Of a DNA stretch of 64,000 nt, positions 51,259 through 60,593 are shown piece after piece. Location of the stretch: contig NZ_PHUJ01000003.1 in assembly GCF_002813375.1 (NCBI RefSeq), forward strand, positions 3,596,001 through 3,660,000, given 5' to 3'. How positions within the stretch are numbered: position 1 is the stretch's first letter; every line of letters starts with the position of its first letter. The notes below the pieces were generated by a model. It did no database searches and had not been told where the DNA came from. It was given only the letters and a program-made list of their open reading frames with translations. Source of the stretch: Pseudonocardia alni (lineage in GTDB: Bacteria > Actinomycetota > Actinomycetes > Mycobacteriales > Pseudonocardiaceae). The translations under genes were made by a program, and so were the position numbers.

Positions 51259-52100
51259 CGGGCCACCTGCGGGCGTTGCGGGGCGGGGCGACGGCGACGG
51301 AGCCACACCGCGACGACCACGCAGCACACGATCGCGAACAGGACCGCGACGTCGACCGCGGTCGACCCGGTGTCCCGGGCCGGGGCGGTCGGGTCGGCCT
51401 GGATGTTCTGCACCACGTCCCACACGGTGTGGAAGGAGCATGCGGCCCACAGCCCGCCCCGGCCGAGCGAGATGACCCCCAGCAGGGCGCCCAGCGCGAC
51501 GGTCGTCGCCACGTAGACGACGGTCGCGCCCGAGTTGAACGAGTGGCACAGACCGAACACGACGGAGCTGAACGCGACGGCGGCGCCGCTGCCGAATCCG
51601 GTGCGCACCGCGCCGAGCAGGTAGCCGCGGAACAGCAGCTCCTCGGTCGAGGACTGGAGCGCTGTGGCGGCGAGCACGAGCACGACGGCGAGCACTCCCG
51701 GGAGCGCGGTGGCTCCCTCCGGTGTCGGTCCGCCGCCGCCGCCGCCGTCGTCGCCGGCGGCGAGCGCACCGGCGACGGAGGCCACCGCGAGAACCAGCAG
51801 CGCCAGCAGTCCCGCACCGAGCACCGCCCGGGCCCGCCGGCGGACGGGGACCCCGAGATCCGACAGCCCCCGGCTCTCCCGCAGCCGCAGCCACAGCACG
51901 AGCAGGACCAGCGACACACCGAAGGGGACGATCAGCTCGGTCGCCTGCCACAACCGCATCCCGTCCGACGGGGGCGCCGGTGGACGCACCGCCGTCCAGA
52001 GGAACTGGCCTGCGAACACCGCCGTCACGACGACGGCCGTCGCCACCGCCGCGCGCCCCCAGCGGCCGTCCACACCCTGTCCGTCGTCCTGGCCGGTCAT
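51255..52100 (-). CDS. CPBP-family intramembrane glutamic protease
   Basis: 281 residues with eight helices. The motif STEELLFRGYLLGAV (EEXXXR) is near residue 150 and FGLCHSFN plus SFHTVWD carry the other conserved histidines. CPBP members process or regulate membrane proteins. Overlaps the YdcF-like gene by 4 bp. Confidence 0.85.
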   Translation of the reverse strand: MTGQDDGQGVDGRWGRAAVATAVVVTAVFAGQFLWTAVRPPAPPSDGMRLWQATELIVPFGVSLVLLVLWLRLRESRGLSDLGVPVRRRARAVLGAGLLALLVLAVASVAGALAAGDDGGGGGGPTPEGATALPGVLAVVLVLAATALQSSTEELLFRGYLLGAVRTGFGSGAAVAFSSVVFGLCHSFNSGATVVYVATTVALGALLGVISLGRGGLWAACSFHTVWDVVQNIQADPTAPARDTGSTAVDVAVLFAIVCCVVVAVWLRRRRPAPQRPQVAR

Positions 52101-52209
52101 CGGTCCTCCTCGTCGCGACGACTGCGTGCCCGAGCCGTGAGTGTCCGATCATGGCGATTCGTCCACCGGTCCGACGAGAGGTCCGCACGTCCGTGTGACC
52201 GCCGTCGGC

Positions 52210-53196
52210 TCATCTCATCCGAGCGGGTGACCACCAGACGATGCTGCGCCACAACCACTCCACCGGCCCGTACCGGAAGCGCCGCAGCCACCAGCGACTC
52301 GCGACGACCTGGACCACCAGGATCGCGGCGGCGAGCGGGAGCAGGGCGCGGTACCCGCCCGGGCCGGAGAACGCCGGGGCCGTGGTCAGCAGCACGACCA
52401 TCAGCGTCGCCGTGAGGTAGTTCGTCAACGCGAGCCGGCCGAGCGGGGCGAGCACCGACGACGCCCACGGCCCGAACCGGGACGCCGTCAGCAGCACCAG
52501 TGCGCTCGCGTACCCGACGGCCATGGCGAGCCCGGCGGTCGAGGACACCCGGTCGAACCCGCTGTGCTCGATCGTGTCGACCTGGATGCTGAGCAGCGGC
52601 ACCGCGACGACGACGGCCCCGGCCAGCACGGCCGTCCACACGGCCCGGTTCGGCGCCGCCATCCGGTGGTGCAGGCCGTAGCGGGCGGCGGCGAGACCGA
52701 GCAGGAACAGGCCGGGCACGAGGAGGAGCCCGCCGCTGGTGAACGCGAGCGCCACGCCCGTCGCGACCGCGCCGCCGAGCGCGATCACCGGCCGCGGCAG
52801 CCAGGAGGCCGGGAGGAGGACGACGACGCCGACGATCGCGTACGGGAGCAGCGCCTCACCGGGCTGCAGGAGATGGTGCGCGGCGCCGAGCACGCCGAGC
52901 ACGAGCAGCCGGCGCAGCAGCACGAGCCGTGGCCGGGTGGTCCGCCGGGCGGCCCCGTCCAGGAACAGGGCGGTGCCGAGTCCGAACAGGAAGGAGAACA
53001 GTGGGAAGAAGCGCTGGTGCGCGGTGAGCTCCAGCCACTGCGGCAGGGTGCCGCTCCAGGGGCCCGCGGCGGACGGCAGCCCGGCGATCGCGGGCATGTT
53101 GACGAGCAGGATCCCGCACAGGGCCAGCCCGCGGAGGGTGTCGAGGGCGTCGACCCGGCCGGGGGCGGTGGCCGTCGGATCCGGAGGAGCGCTCAC
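52210..53196 (-). CDS. DUF418 / YeiB-like integral membrane protein
   Basis: 328 residues from GTG 53196. RVDALDTLRGLALCGILLVNM opens the protein, with RFFPLFSFLFGLGTALFL and, near the end, GRLALTNYLTATLMVVLL and FRYGPVEWLWR, the typical DUF418 features. About nine helices. The role is unknown in most bacteria. It lies 109 bp upstream of the CPBP gene on the same strand. Confidence 0.85.
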   Translation of the reverse strand: MSAPPDPTATAPGRVDALDTLRGLALCGILLVNMPAIAGLPSAAGPWSGTLPQWLELTAHQRFFPLFSFLFGLGTALFLDGAARRTTRPRLVLLRRLLVLGVLGAAHHLLQPGEALLPYAIVGVVVLLPASWLPRPVIALGGAVATGVALAFTSGGLLLVPGLFLLGLAAARYGLHHRMAAPNRAVWTAVLAGAVVVAVPLLSIQVDTIEHSGFDRVSSTAGLAMAVGYASALVLLTASRFGPWASSVLAPLGRLALTNYLTATLMVVLLTTAPAFSGPGGYRALLPLAAAILVVQVVASRWWLRRFRYGPVEWLWRSIVWWSPARMR

Positions 53197-53318
53197 GTCT
53201 GTTCGGTGCACCGGTCCAGCGTGGCGGCCGTGCGGGGCTCGCGGATCGGCCCGGAGGCCGGTTCCGCCTGCGGGGCCTCGTACTTTCGGCCGGGACCGTG
53301 GAATGCCAGGCTCGGACG

Positions 53319-53843
53319 ATGTCCGCATCCCGTGTCGCGCTCCTGCGGTGGCAGTTCGACCTGACGTGGGCCCTGTTCGAGTACCACCTCGACCGGCTCG
53401 ACGACCACGAGACCCTGTGGCGGCCGGCGCGCGTCTGCTGGACGGTGCACCCGTCCGGCGACGGGACGTGGCGGCCCGACTGGGCGGACTCCGAACCCGA
53501 CCCGGTCCCCGTCCCGACGATCGCGTGGGTCACCTGGCACATCGACTGGTGGTGGTCGGTGACGCTGGACCACCTCCGCGGCCGGACCCCGCGGGACCGC
53601 ACCGACGTGGTGTGGCCGGGCGACGCCGCATCGACCGTCGCCCGGATGCGCGCGCTGCGTGACGAGTGGGCGGACGTCCTGGACGGGCTGTCCGACGACG
53701 ACCTCGTCGCGGTCGCCACGTTCCCGTGGCAGGGGGATCCGGAGATGACGGTCGGCCACACCCTGGCCTGGGTGAACACCGAGCTGGCGAAGAACGTCGC
53801 GGAGGTCGGGCAGCTGCGGCTGGTGCGCGCGGCCGGTCACTGA
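53319..53843 (+). CDS. DinB-family protein
   Basis: 174 residues from ATG 53319. DinB four-helix fold with histidines around TWHIDWWWSV and TVGHTLAWVNTELAKNV, likely metal ligands. DinB-type proteins include thiol-dependent transferases. A broken second copy lies inside the island at 55753-56036. Its end is seven bases from the left copy of the 116-bp island repeat. Confidence 0.8.
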   Translation: MSASRVALLRWQFDLTWALFEYHLDRLDDHETLWRPARVCWTVHPSGDGTWRPDWADSEPDPVPVPTIAWVTWHIDWWWSVTLDHLRGRTPRDRTDVVWPGDAASTVARMRALRDEWADVLDGLSDDDLVAVATFPWQGDPEMTVGHTLAWVNTELAKNVAEVGQLRLVRAAGH

Positions 53844-53861
53844 GCGGACCCGGGAACGACG

Positions 53862-53896
53862 AACGCCGGGCCACCCGCGAGGGTGTGCCCGGCGTT
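53862..53896 (-). terminator. Hairpin, left copy of the tRNA-Ser terminator
   Basis: AACGCCGGGC (53862-53871) pairs with 53887-53896, and a shorter ACCC/GGGT stem sits inside. It is part of the duplicated 116 bp. Confidence 0.6.
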
Positions 53897-53911
53897 CCGC
53901 CTTCCTGCTGG

Positions 53912-53965
53912 CGGAGGATAGGGGATTTGAACCCCTGAGGGATTGCTCCCAACACGCTTTCCAAG
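53912..53965 (-). pseudogene. Truncated tRNA-Ser (GGA), 3' half
   Basis: Contains the T-arm, variable arm, the 3' half of the anticodon arm and the encoded acceptor 3' strand. The 5' half is replaced by unrelated sequence from 53966. It is the remnant of the original tRNA 3' end left by integration. Confidence 0.88.
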
Positions 53966-54304
53966 TCTGGGGAGCGGTGTTCGGATGGGACCAGCTCGTC
54001 CCGCACCTGCGTCTGAGTTTCCCGGTCCCGCTGCCGCGGACCTCGGTGAACGAGGGCGAATGAGACTGCGACTGAGACTGGGAGCAGGACGGTGTGATCC
54101 TTTCAAGGGGAGCCACGCTGGCCGGGTGACGGCCCCGTTGACCTGTGGGAACTCTAGTCCGGAGGGCAGTCCGGTCGAGACTTCGGCACGTATTCGGCGG
54201 AGCTCTGCTCGGCAGCATTCCACGGGCTACCGCGCAGATGGGGGTACATCTCTCCCCCTGGCGCGGGACGGCAGGCGGTTCGCACGTCCCTACCGTCTCG
54301 ATCC
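53966..54304. other. Left end of the island, no gene recognised
   Basis: 339 bp. No open frame resembles a recombinase or other known protein. It might hold remains of the lost integration module. Confidence 0.4.
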
Positions 54305-55597
54305 ATGGCCGACGTCGATGTCGTAGTTGTGGGTGCGGGTATGGCCGGAGTGGTCGCCGCGCGGACCTTGACCGCCCGAGGGCTGTCCGTCGTGGTGCTG
54401 GAGGCGGAGAGCCACACCGGCGGCCGCATCCGCACCGAGCGACGCCCCGGTCTTCGGTTGGAGCACGGCGGCATCTTCCACACCCACGGCTACCGCGCGA
54501 TGGCGCGGCTCCTCCGGGAGGTCGGTCTCGACGGGGAGACGGTCGCGATCCCGACCGGGTTCCACACCGCGCTGCGACGCGGCGGCACGTGGCATCACGT
54601 CGACTACGGCTCGGTCCCCGGCCCGCTGCGGACCTCCGCACTGTCAGTCAGGGACAAGGTCTCCGTGCTCAAGGCCGCCGGCCCGATCCTGGTGTCGCGA
54701 CCGAAGGACCTCGGCGACCTGGTCTCCTTCGCCGGGCGGGACTCGCGTGCGGTCACCGACGGGCTCACCCCCACCGCGGGAGGCTGGTTCACCGCAGCTC
54801 CGCACGAGTTCCTCTGGGGCGTCACCAGCGACCAGCTGTCGGCGGCGATGCTTGCCCTGCAGCTCCATGTCTTCTCCGGCCAGCTCCGCGAGATCGCCGG
54901 CGGCGCCGACCGCCTTGTCACGACGCTCGCCCAGGGACTCGACGTCCGCCACGACACACCGGTCGACCAGGTCGAGGACACCGGCGACGGCGTCGTGGTC
55001 CACGCCCGCGGCGAGCAGATCACCGCACGACGCGCCGTGCTGGCCTGCCCAGCCGACGTCACGGCCCGCATCTGGGCGCAGGCACCGGCGCCGGTCGCGG
55101 CCCACCTGACGATCCCCTACTCGCGCATCGACTACGTCTACCTCCGTACCCGCGAGGCGATCTCACTGACCGCGCAGGGCCGCCCCGTCGGGATGGAGGT
55201 CGTCACTACCCCCGAGGTCGGACAGGCGACGATGGGCGGCATCTACCTCGCCAACAGCTGGGCCGAGGAGGGTGGTCTGCTGCTCGTCACCGCGGCCCGT
55301 CCGGCACGCGCGGAGGACCTCGACGACACCGAGCTGGCCGACCGTCTTCAGGTCGACGTCGAGAAGTACCACCCCGAGGTCGTCGGGCAGGTCACCGACC
55401 GCGTCGTGATGCGGCACCAGCCCTACACCCCCACCTTCGGCCCGGGCACCGTTCGTCGTCTCGCCGCCGCACGTGCGGTTCTGCCCGCCGGAAACGTGGA
55501 CCTGGCCGGGGACCACATGACCGCGCCGTGGGTCGACGGAGCCATTCGTAGCGGACAGCAGGCGGCCGAGCGGATCACGGACCACCTCGGCGCATAG
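54305..55597 (+). CDS. Flavin-containing amine oxidase / protoporphyrinogen-oxidase-like protein
   Basis: 430 residues. FAD motif VVVVGAGMAGVVAARTL at residues 5-21, GGRIRTE a little later and a C-terminal NVDLAGDHMTAPWVDGAIRSG flavin site. The family oxidises amines or desaturates isoprenoids. The gene is on the opposite strand to the rest of the island operon. Substrate unknown. Confidence 0.85.
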   Translation: MADVDVVVVGAGMAGVVAARTLTARGLSVVVLEAESHTGGRIRTERRPGLRLEHGGIFHTHGYRAMARLLREVGLDGETVAIPTGFHTALRRGGTWHHVDYGSVPGPLRTSALSVRDKVSVLKAAGPILVSRPKDLGDLVSFAGRDSRAVTDGLTPTAGGWFTAAPHEFLWGVTSDQLSAAMLALQLHVFSGQLREIAGGADRLVTTLAQGLDVRHDTPVDQVEDTGDGVVVHARGEQITARRAVLACPADVTARIWAQAPAPVAAHLTIPYSRIDYVYLRTREAISLTAQGRPVGMEVVTTPEVGQATMGGIYLANSWAEEGGLLLVTAARPARAEDLDDTELADRLQVDVEKYHPEVVGQVTDRVVMRHQPYTPTFGPGTVRRLAAARAVLPAGNVDLAGDHMTAPWVDGAIRSGQQAAERITDHLGA

Positions 55598-55752
55598 GCT
55601 GAGCTCGGCGGTCATCGGGGAGGTGACTGCCGGTGCGGGGTGTGCTCGGTTCCTCCCCCGTCCCCCACGTACCGGCCGCCCTACTCGTCGTGGGGGCGGG
55701 GGGCAAGGGTGGCTTAGCCATCGCGCAGCGACGCCGGAGGCACCCTCGCACC

Positions 55753-56036
55753 GGTCCGGCGACGGGACGTGGTGGCCCGACCGGGCGGGCTCCGAGCCCG
55801 ACCCGGTCCCGGTCATCGCCTGGGTCACCCGGCATCGGCTGGTGGTGGTCGATGACGCCGGTCCTCCTCCGTAGCCGGACGCCGCGGGACCGCACCGACG
55901 TGGTGTGGCCGGGCGACGCCGCATCGACCGTCGCCCGGATGCGCGCGCTGCGTGACGAGTGGACGCACGCCCTGGACGGACTGTCCGACGACCTCGTCGC
56001 GGAGGTCGGGGCAGCTGCGGCTGGTACGCGGTTCCG
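55753..56036 (+). pseudogene. Degraded DinB-family copy
   Basis: Clearly derived from the DinB gene at 53319. 55882-55962 equals 53589-53669 at 81 consecutive bases, and flanking sequence shows similar wording with internal deletions, a stop in the middle (CCGTAG) and lost ends. Non-functional. Confidence 0.85.
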
Positions 56037-56058
56037 GTGTGGTCGAGCGGGATCGTGG

Positions 56059-57576
56059 TCACCGGAGCAGGTAGCGCTGGACCTTCCCGCTGGGGGTGCG
56101 GGGCAGGGAGTCCACGACGTGCACCTGCCGTGGATAGGCGTGGGCCGAGTACCGGGACCGGACCATGTCCTGCAGCTCGGTGACGAGGTCGTCCGGAGCA
56201 GCGACACCGTCCACCAGGACGACGTGGGCGACGACGATCTGACCACGCACCTCGTCGGGGGCGCCGACGACGGCGACGTCGGCGATCAGTGGATGTGTGG
56301 CCAGGACGCTCTCGACGTCGACCGGGCCGATCCGGTATCCGGCGGCGAGGATGACGTCGTCGTCACGGGAGGTGAAGAAGAAGTACCCGTCCGCGTCGAC
56401 CTTCCCGATATCGGCTGTCAGGTACCAGGCGGCATCGGTGGTGAAGCGTTCGGCGGTCCGCTCCGGGGCGTCGACGTACCCGGTGAACCACATCAACGGG
56501 CTGTCGGTGGCGAGCGCGATCTGTCCATCGACGACCGCTGCCCGGAACCCCGGCAGCGCCCGCCCCATCGAGCCGGGCCGCACCGGGGCGCGGACCTCGT
56601 CGTGCCAACCGTTGACGATCACCATCCCCTGTTCGGTCTGCCCGTAGTGATCGCGGATCTCGACGTCCAGGGCGTCCTTCCCCCAGGTGACCACGTCGGG
56701 GGTCAGCGGTTCGCCCGCGGAGGACGCCCGCCGCAACCGCACCGTCGGCGCCGTGGTCGCGCGGCTCAGTGCGCGGTACACGGTGGGGGCCGCCGCGAAG
56801 TTGGTGACGCCGAAGCGTTCCAGCACCGCGTACGTGGTCTCGACGCCGAAGCCGGCGTCGAGCAGGAGGTTCCGCCCGCCGATGGCCAGCGGGCCGAGCA
56901 CGCCGTAGTAGAGCCCGTACGCCCAGCCGGGATCCGCGGCGTTCCAGAACACGTCGTCGTCGGTGACGTCGAGTCCGAAGACCATGTAGGAACTGAACGC
57001 CGCGAGGGCACGGACCGGGACCGGGACCGCCTTGGGGTGTCCTGTGGTGCCGCTGGTGTAGAGCTCGACCAGCTGGCCGTCGCCCCCGACGGCCACCCGC
57101 CCGGTGACGGGCTCGGCGGCATCGAGCTCGGCGTCCAGACGCGGCCCCGCCTCCAGCACGATCCGGCCGTCGAGGGCGTCGAGCTTGGCCCGCTGGGCCG
57201 GCTCGGTCACGATCACACCGACGCTGCTGGCCTCCACCCGCATCTCGACAGCGGGGGCGGCGAACGCGGTGAACAGCGGTACGTGGACGGCACCGAGCCG
57301 CCAGATCGCCATGAGCGTCACCACCAGCTCGATCCGCTTGCCCATCAGCACCGCCACCCGGTCACCGGCCCGGACCCCGTGGGTGGCCAGGACCGTGGCC
57401 ATCCGGCGGGACCGGTCCGCCAGCTCCCCGTAGCTCAGGTCGCGGCCGGCGAGGTCGACGTCGACCAGGGTGAAGGCGATCGCGTCGGGATCGTGCCGGT
57501 CGCACAGCAACCACGCCGCGTCGGCGTCGGCGGCACCGAAGGTCGCCGACCAGGTCTGCTCGTCCGTGTGGGTCAC
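56059..57576 (-). CDS. AMP-forming acyl-CoA synthetase / benzoate-CoA-ligase-like
   Basis: 505 residues from GTG 57576, overlapping the previous stop. ANL motifs: YTSGTTGHPKAVP (A3), HYGQTEQGM (A5), ADIGKVDADGY (A7), and the C-terminal catalytic Lys in PSGKVQR (A10). It activates a carboxylic acid as acyl-AMP then CoA thioester. In this operon the acid may come from the ring-opening hydrolases. Last gene of the island operon. Confidence 0.92.
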   Translation of the reverse strand: MTHTDEQTWSATFGAADADAAWLLCDRHDPDAIAFTLVDVDLAGRDLSYGELADRSRRMATVLATHGVRAGDRVAVLMGKRIELVVTLMAIWRLGAVHVPLFTAFAAPAVEMRVEASSVGVIVTEPAQRAKLDALDGRIVLEAGPRLDAELDAAEPVTGRVAVGGDGQLVELYTSGTTGHPKAVPVPVRALAAFSSYMVFGLDVTDDDVFWNAADPGWAYGLYYGVLGPLAIGGRNLLLDAGFGVETTYAVLERFGVTNFAAAPTVYRALSRATTAPTVRLRRASSAGEPLTPDVVTWGKDALDVEIRDHYGQTEQGMVIVNGWHDEVRAPVRPGSMGRALPGFRAAVVDGQIALATDSPLMWFTGYVDAPERTAERFTTDAAWYLTADIGKVDADGYFFFTSRDDDVILAAGYRIGPVDVESVLATHPLIADVAVVGAPDEVRGQIVVAHVVLVDGVAAPDDLVTELQDMVRSRYSAHAYPRQVHVVDSLPRTPSGKVQRYLLR

Positions 57577-58541
57577 GGGGTCTCCCTCCGGGTACGTGGA
57601 CGGGGCCGGGCAGGTCGGACGTCCGGGCACGTCGGGCCCGCGACGACTCGGTTGCGGATCGACCCGATCCCCTCGACCGTCATCTCGACGACGTCACCGG
57701 GGCGCAGCGGCGGCGGGTCGTCCGTCCCCCGCAGACCCCACAGCTCCGCGAGACAGCCACCGTTCCCGCAGGTCCCCGAGCCGATGACGTCCCCGGCCCG
57801 GACCTCCGTCCCGCGTGAGGCATAGGCCAGGAGCTCCTCGAACGGCCAGCCCATGTTCCCCAGCAGGTCGTGCCCGACGAGCGTGTCGTTCAGCGTGACC
57901 GACATCGCGAGGTCCAGGAAGCCGTGGGCGTCACGGTGCTGTTCGACCTCGTCGGCGGTGACGAGCCACGGTCCGAGCGTCGTCGCCGAGTCCTTGCCCT
58001 TGACCGGTCCGAGCTGTACGCGCATCTCCCGGCTCTGCAGGTCGCGCGCCGACCAGTCGTTGAGCACCGTGTAGCCGAAGACATGGCCCCGGGCCTGCTC
58101 GGGTGTCAGCGAGCGTCCGTCCCTGCCGACGACACAGGCGACCTCGAGCTCGAAGTCGAACCGCTCGCTGCCCGGTGGCACCGCGACGTCGTCGAACGCG
58201 CCCACGACGGCGTAGGGGTTGGTGAAGTAGAACGTCGGGGCCTGGTACCACTCCGGCGGCACCGCCGCCTCGGCGGTGACCGCGCGCAGCACGCCCTCGA
58301 CGTGCTCCTCGAAGGCGACGAAGTCGCGGATCGTCGGCGGGGCGATCGGCGGCAGCAGCCGGACCTCGGACAGCGGGACCGGCGCCGTGGACAGCGCGGA
58401 CGCGCCCGCCTCCAACGCGGCGGGCAGACCGGCGTGGACCAGGTCCAGCACGGTCCTGCCGTCGGGTAACGCGTGCAGCCCGACGTCGGTGACGACGCCC
58501 GACCGGACGACGCCCTCATGTGACCAGGTCGCGAGACGCAT
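57573..58541 (-). CDS. Fumarylacetoacetate hydrolase-family protein
   Basis: 322 residues. The FAH fold has the metal ligands in ERFDFELEVACVVG and GHVFGYTVLNDWSARDLQ, with GKDSATTLGPWLVT and SGTCGNGGCL further on. Cleaves C-C bonds in dicarbonyl acids or ketopyruvates. It lies between the MBL hydrolase and the acyl-CoA synthetase, overlapping the latter by 4 bp. Confidence 0.9.
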   Translation of the reverse strand: MRLATWSHEGVVRSGVVTDVGLHALPDGRTVLDLVHAGLPAALEAGASALSTAPVPLSEVRLLPPIAPPTIRDFVAFEEHVEGVLRAVTAEAAVPPEWYQAPTFYFTNPYAVVGAFDDVAVPPGSERFDFELEVACVVGRDGRSLTPEQARGHVFGYTVLNDWSARDLQSREMRVQLGPVKGKDSATTLGPWLVTADEVEQHRDAHGFLDLAMSVTLNDTLVGHDLLGNMGWPFEELLAYASRGTEVRAGDVIGSGTCGNGGCLAELWGLRGTDDPPPLRPGDVVEMTVEGIGSIRNRVVAGPTCPDVRPARPRPRTRRETP

Positions 58542-58550
58542 CTCTCCTCC

Positions 58551-59480
58551 TCAGGCGAAACAGCGGATGGGGCCGCCGTGGAACGCCGTCATGTCCTCCC
58601 ACACGGCGCCCAGGTCGAGCCGGGTGCCGGGCGGGTCGCCGTCGAGCTCGCTGTAGGCGCGGTACAGGTTGCCGACGAGTCGCTCGGCCTCCTGCCAGTC
58701 CCGGTAGGGGTCGTCGGCGACGGCACGTGCGGCCTCCAGCGGGGGAGTTCCCGCGGCGTGACCCTCCCTCGCGACGGCATCGACGAAGCGGGCGTAGCCC
58801 TCCAGATCGTCCAGCAGGCGGCCGACCTCGGCTCCACGGCACACCGGGCCGTGCCCCGGTACGAGCACCTCGGCGTCGAGTGCACGGAGCTCCTCGAGTG
58901 CACGGAGGTACCCGGCGACGCTGCCCTCGACGAGGAAGGGCTGGCCACCGGCGAACGCGATGTCACCGGCGAAGACGACGCCGTCCTCGGGGAGCCGGAC
59001 GACGATGTCCCCACGGGTGTGGGCCGGTCCGACCGGTATCAGCTGCACCGGCCGGTCACCGAGGTGCAGGGTCATCGGGCCCGCGAACGTGACGTCGGGC
59101 GGGCGGATCTCCTGCCGCCCGTAGTCCGGGCCGGGTAGCAGCCGGGCGGCGACGAGCCCCGCGGCCAGGAGGTCCTCGCGGCAGTGCTCGTGGGCGAGGA
59201 TCGGGGTGTCCGCTCCCAGAAGCCAGTTGCCGAAGGTGTGGTCCCCGTGGTGGTGGGTGTTGACCAGCGCGTGCGGGCGGCCCGGTGCCACCTCCGCGAC
59301 CGCGGACAGCAGCGCTCGGTTCCGGGTCTCCGTCGAGGTCGTGTCGACCAGCAGCGGACGATTCGGCGTGCCCAGCACGACACCGGTGTTGTTGATCATC
59401 CAGCTGCCGTCGGGCTGCACGTAGGCGAAGACTCCGGCCGCGACCTCGACCAGGTCCGCCCGCTCGATCGCGCGGCTCAT
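58551..59480 (-). CDS. Metallo-beta-lactamase-fold hydrolase
   Basis: 309 residues. The zinc motif HXHXDH is exact as HHHGDH in VNTHHHGDHTFGN; PAHTRGDIVV, FAGDIAFAGG and VPGHGPV supply the other ligands. Starts at ATG 59480, overlapping the stop of the truncated amidohydrolase. Hydrolytic, substrate unknown, possibly lactone or thioester. Confidence 0.9.
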   Translation of the reverse strand: MSRAIERADLVEVAAGVFAYVQPDGSWMINNTGVVLGTPNRPLLVDTTSTETRNRALLSAVAEVAPGRPHALVNTHHHGDHTFGNWLLGADTPILAHEHCREDLLAAGLVAARLLPGPDYGRQEIRPPDVTFAGPMTLHLGDRPVQLIPVGPAHTRGDIVVRLPEDGVVFAGDIAFAGGQPFLVEGSVAGYLRALEELRALDAEVLVPGHGPVCRGAEVGRLLDDLEGYARFVDAVAREGHAAGTPPLEAARAVADDPYRDWQEAERLVGNLYRAYSELDGDPPGTRLDLGAVWEDMTAFHGGPIRCFA

Positions 59481-60592
59481 CGGCCAACGGCCCTGCGATG
59501 CTCGGCGAAGACCGGTTCGAGCGCGTCCCAGGCACCGGGTGGTGTGCCCGGGAGCGTCCCGCCGCCGTCCGCGATGCGGGCGAGGAGGGCGTCGACCGCT
59601 GCGTCCGCCCGACGACCGAGGTCCACCGTGTCGAGATCGACGAGCACGCCGTCCCGCTTGACCACCCGGCCGTCGACCAGCACGGTCCGGACGTCCGCGA
59701 CCGTCGTCTGGAACACGAGACTCCCGTAGGGGTCCGTCCGCGGGTGCTGCTCGAGTGCGTCTCCGCCGACGAGCACGAGATCCGCCCGCTTGCCGGGGGT
59801 GAGCGAGCCGATGCGGTCCCCGAGCCCCATCGCCTCGGCCGCGTTCACGGTGGTCCACCGCAGCGCGTCGGACGCCGGTGTGGTGACGACGTCGGGCATG
59901 CGGCCGGACAGGTTCAGCGCGTGCGTGGCGTCCCACCGGTCGAAGCCCAGGCCGAACCGCATCTGGTGCCAGAGGTCGCCGCTGTTGAGGCTCGTGACGT
60001 CCGCGGACAGGGTCGGGGCCAGGCCGTGACGCCGGCAGGCCTCGAACACCGGCCGTCCCATACCCATGTTGAGCTCGGTCTCGACCGAGATCGACACCTT
60101 GCCGCCGGACCGCACGAGCGCGGCCCACTCCTCGCCGGTGAGTGCGTTGCAGTGCACATGGACGATGTCCGGGCCCAGGACACCTGCGGCGTCGAGCTCG
60201 AGGACCCCACCGGTGATCGAGCTGCCCCACACGCATCCGGTGTGGTTGACGAGCAGGGCGCCGTACTCGCGGGCGACGGCGAACTCGTCGAGGGTCGCCT
60301 GCCAGGGCACTCCGAAGACCTCGTTCAGCGAGACGCCGAGGGAGAGCAGGCCGTCGCCGTCGCGGAACCAGGTGTCGGCCAGCCGTCGGAAGTCCCGGAG
60401 ACGGTCCGCGTGGGTCCCGAACCGGGAGCCCCCCGGCGAGCTCTCGAAGAATCCGTGGCAGTGGGCTGCCCGGATGTGCGCGTCGCGCAGGCCCTGCACC
60501 GCCGCGTCCGAGTGGTCGGGGGTGTTGTTGGTGTGCGAGAAGTCGAGCAGCGTGGTGTATCGGATCGGCCGTAATCCCCGGGCCCCGGGCAC
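59477..60592 (-). pseudogene. N-terminally truncated amidohydrolase (cytosine-deaminase/ATZ-like superfamily)
   Basis: 371 codons remain, from about TTLLDFSHTNNTPDH to the normal C-terminus (GLGDRIGSLTPGKRADLVLVG). The first ~90 residues, which carry the HXH metal ligands and the small beta domain, are absent. Later ligand positions survive (LVNHTG, VHVHCN, LSADVTS). The reading frame now begins inside sequence continuous with the LysR gene. Probably inactive. Confidence 0.75.
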
Positions 60593-60593
60593 C

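Larger units (their letters stand above)
53850..53965. repeat. Left copy of the 116-bp direct repeat bounding the island (attachment site)
   Basis: 53850-53965 is identical to 62283-62398 (offset 8433). It carries the tRNA-Ser terminator hairpin (53862-53896) and the 3' half of tRNA-Ser-GGA up to the anticodon loop. Identity stops at CTTTCCAAG, the anticodon-arm position. Confidence 0.92.

Noticed and set aside
53912..53965. A second functional tRNA-Ser
   Set aside because: Only the 3' half is present; the 5' acceptor strand and D-arm are missing, so it cannot fold.
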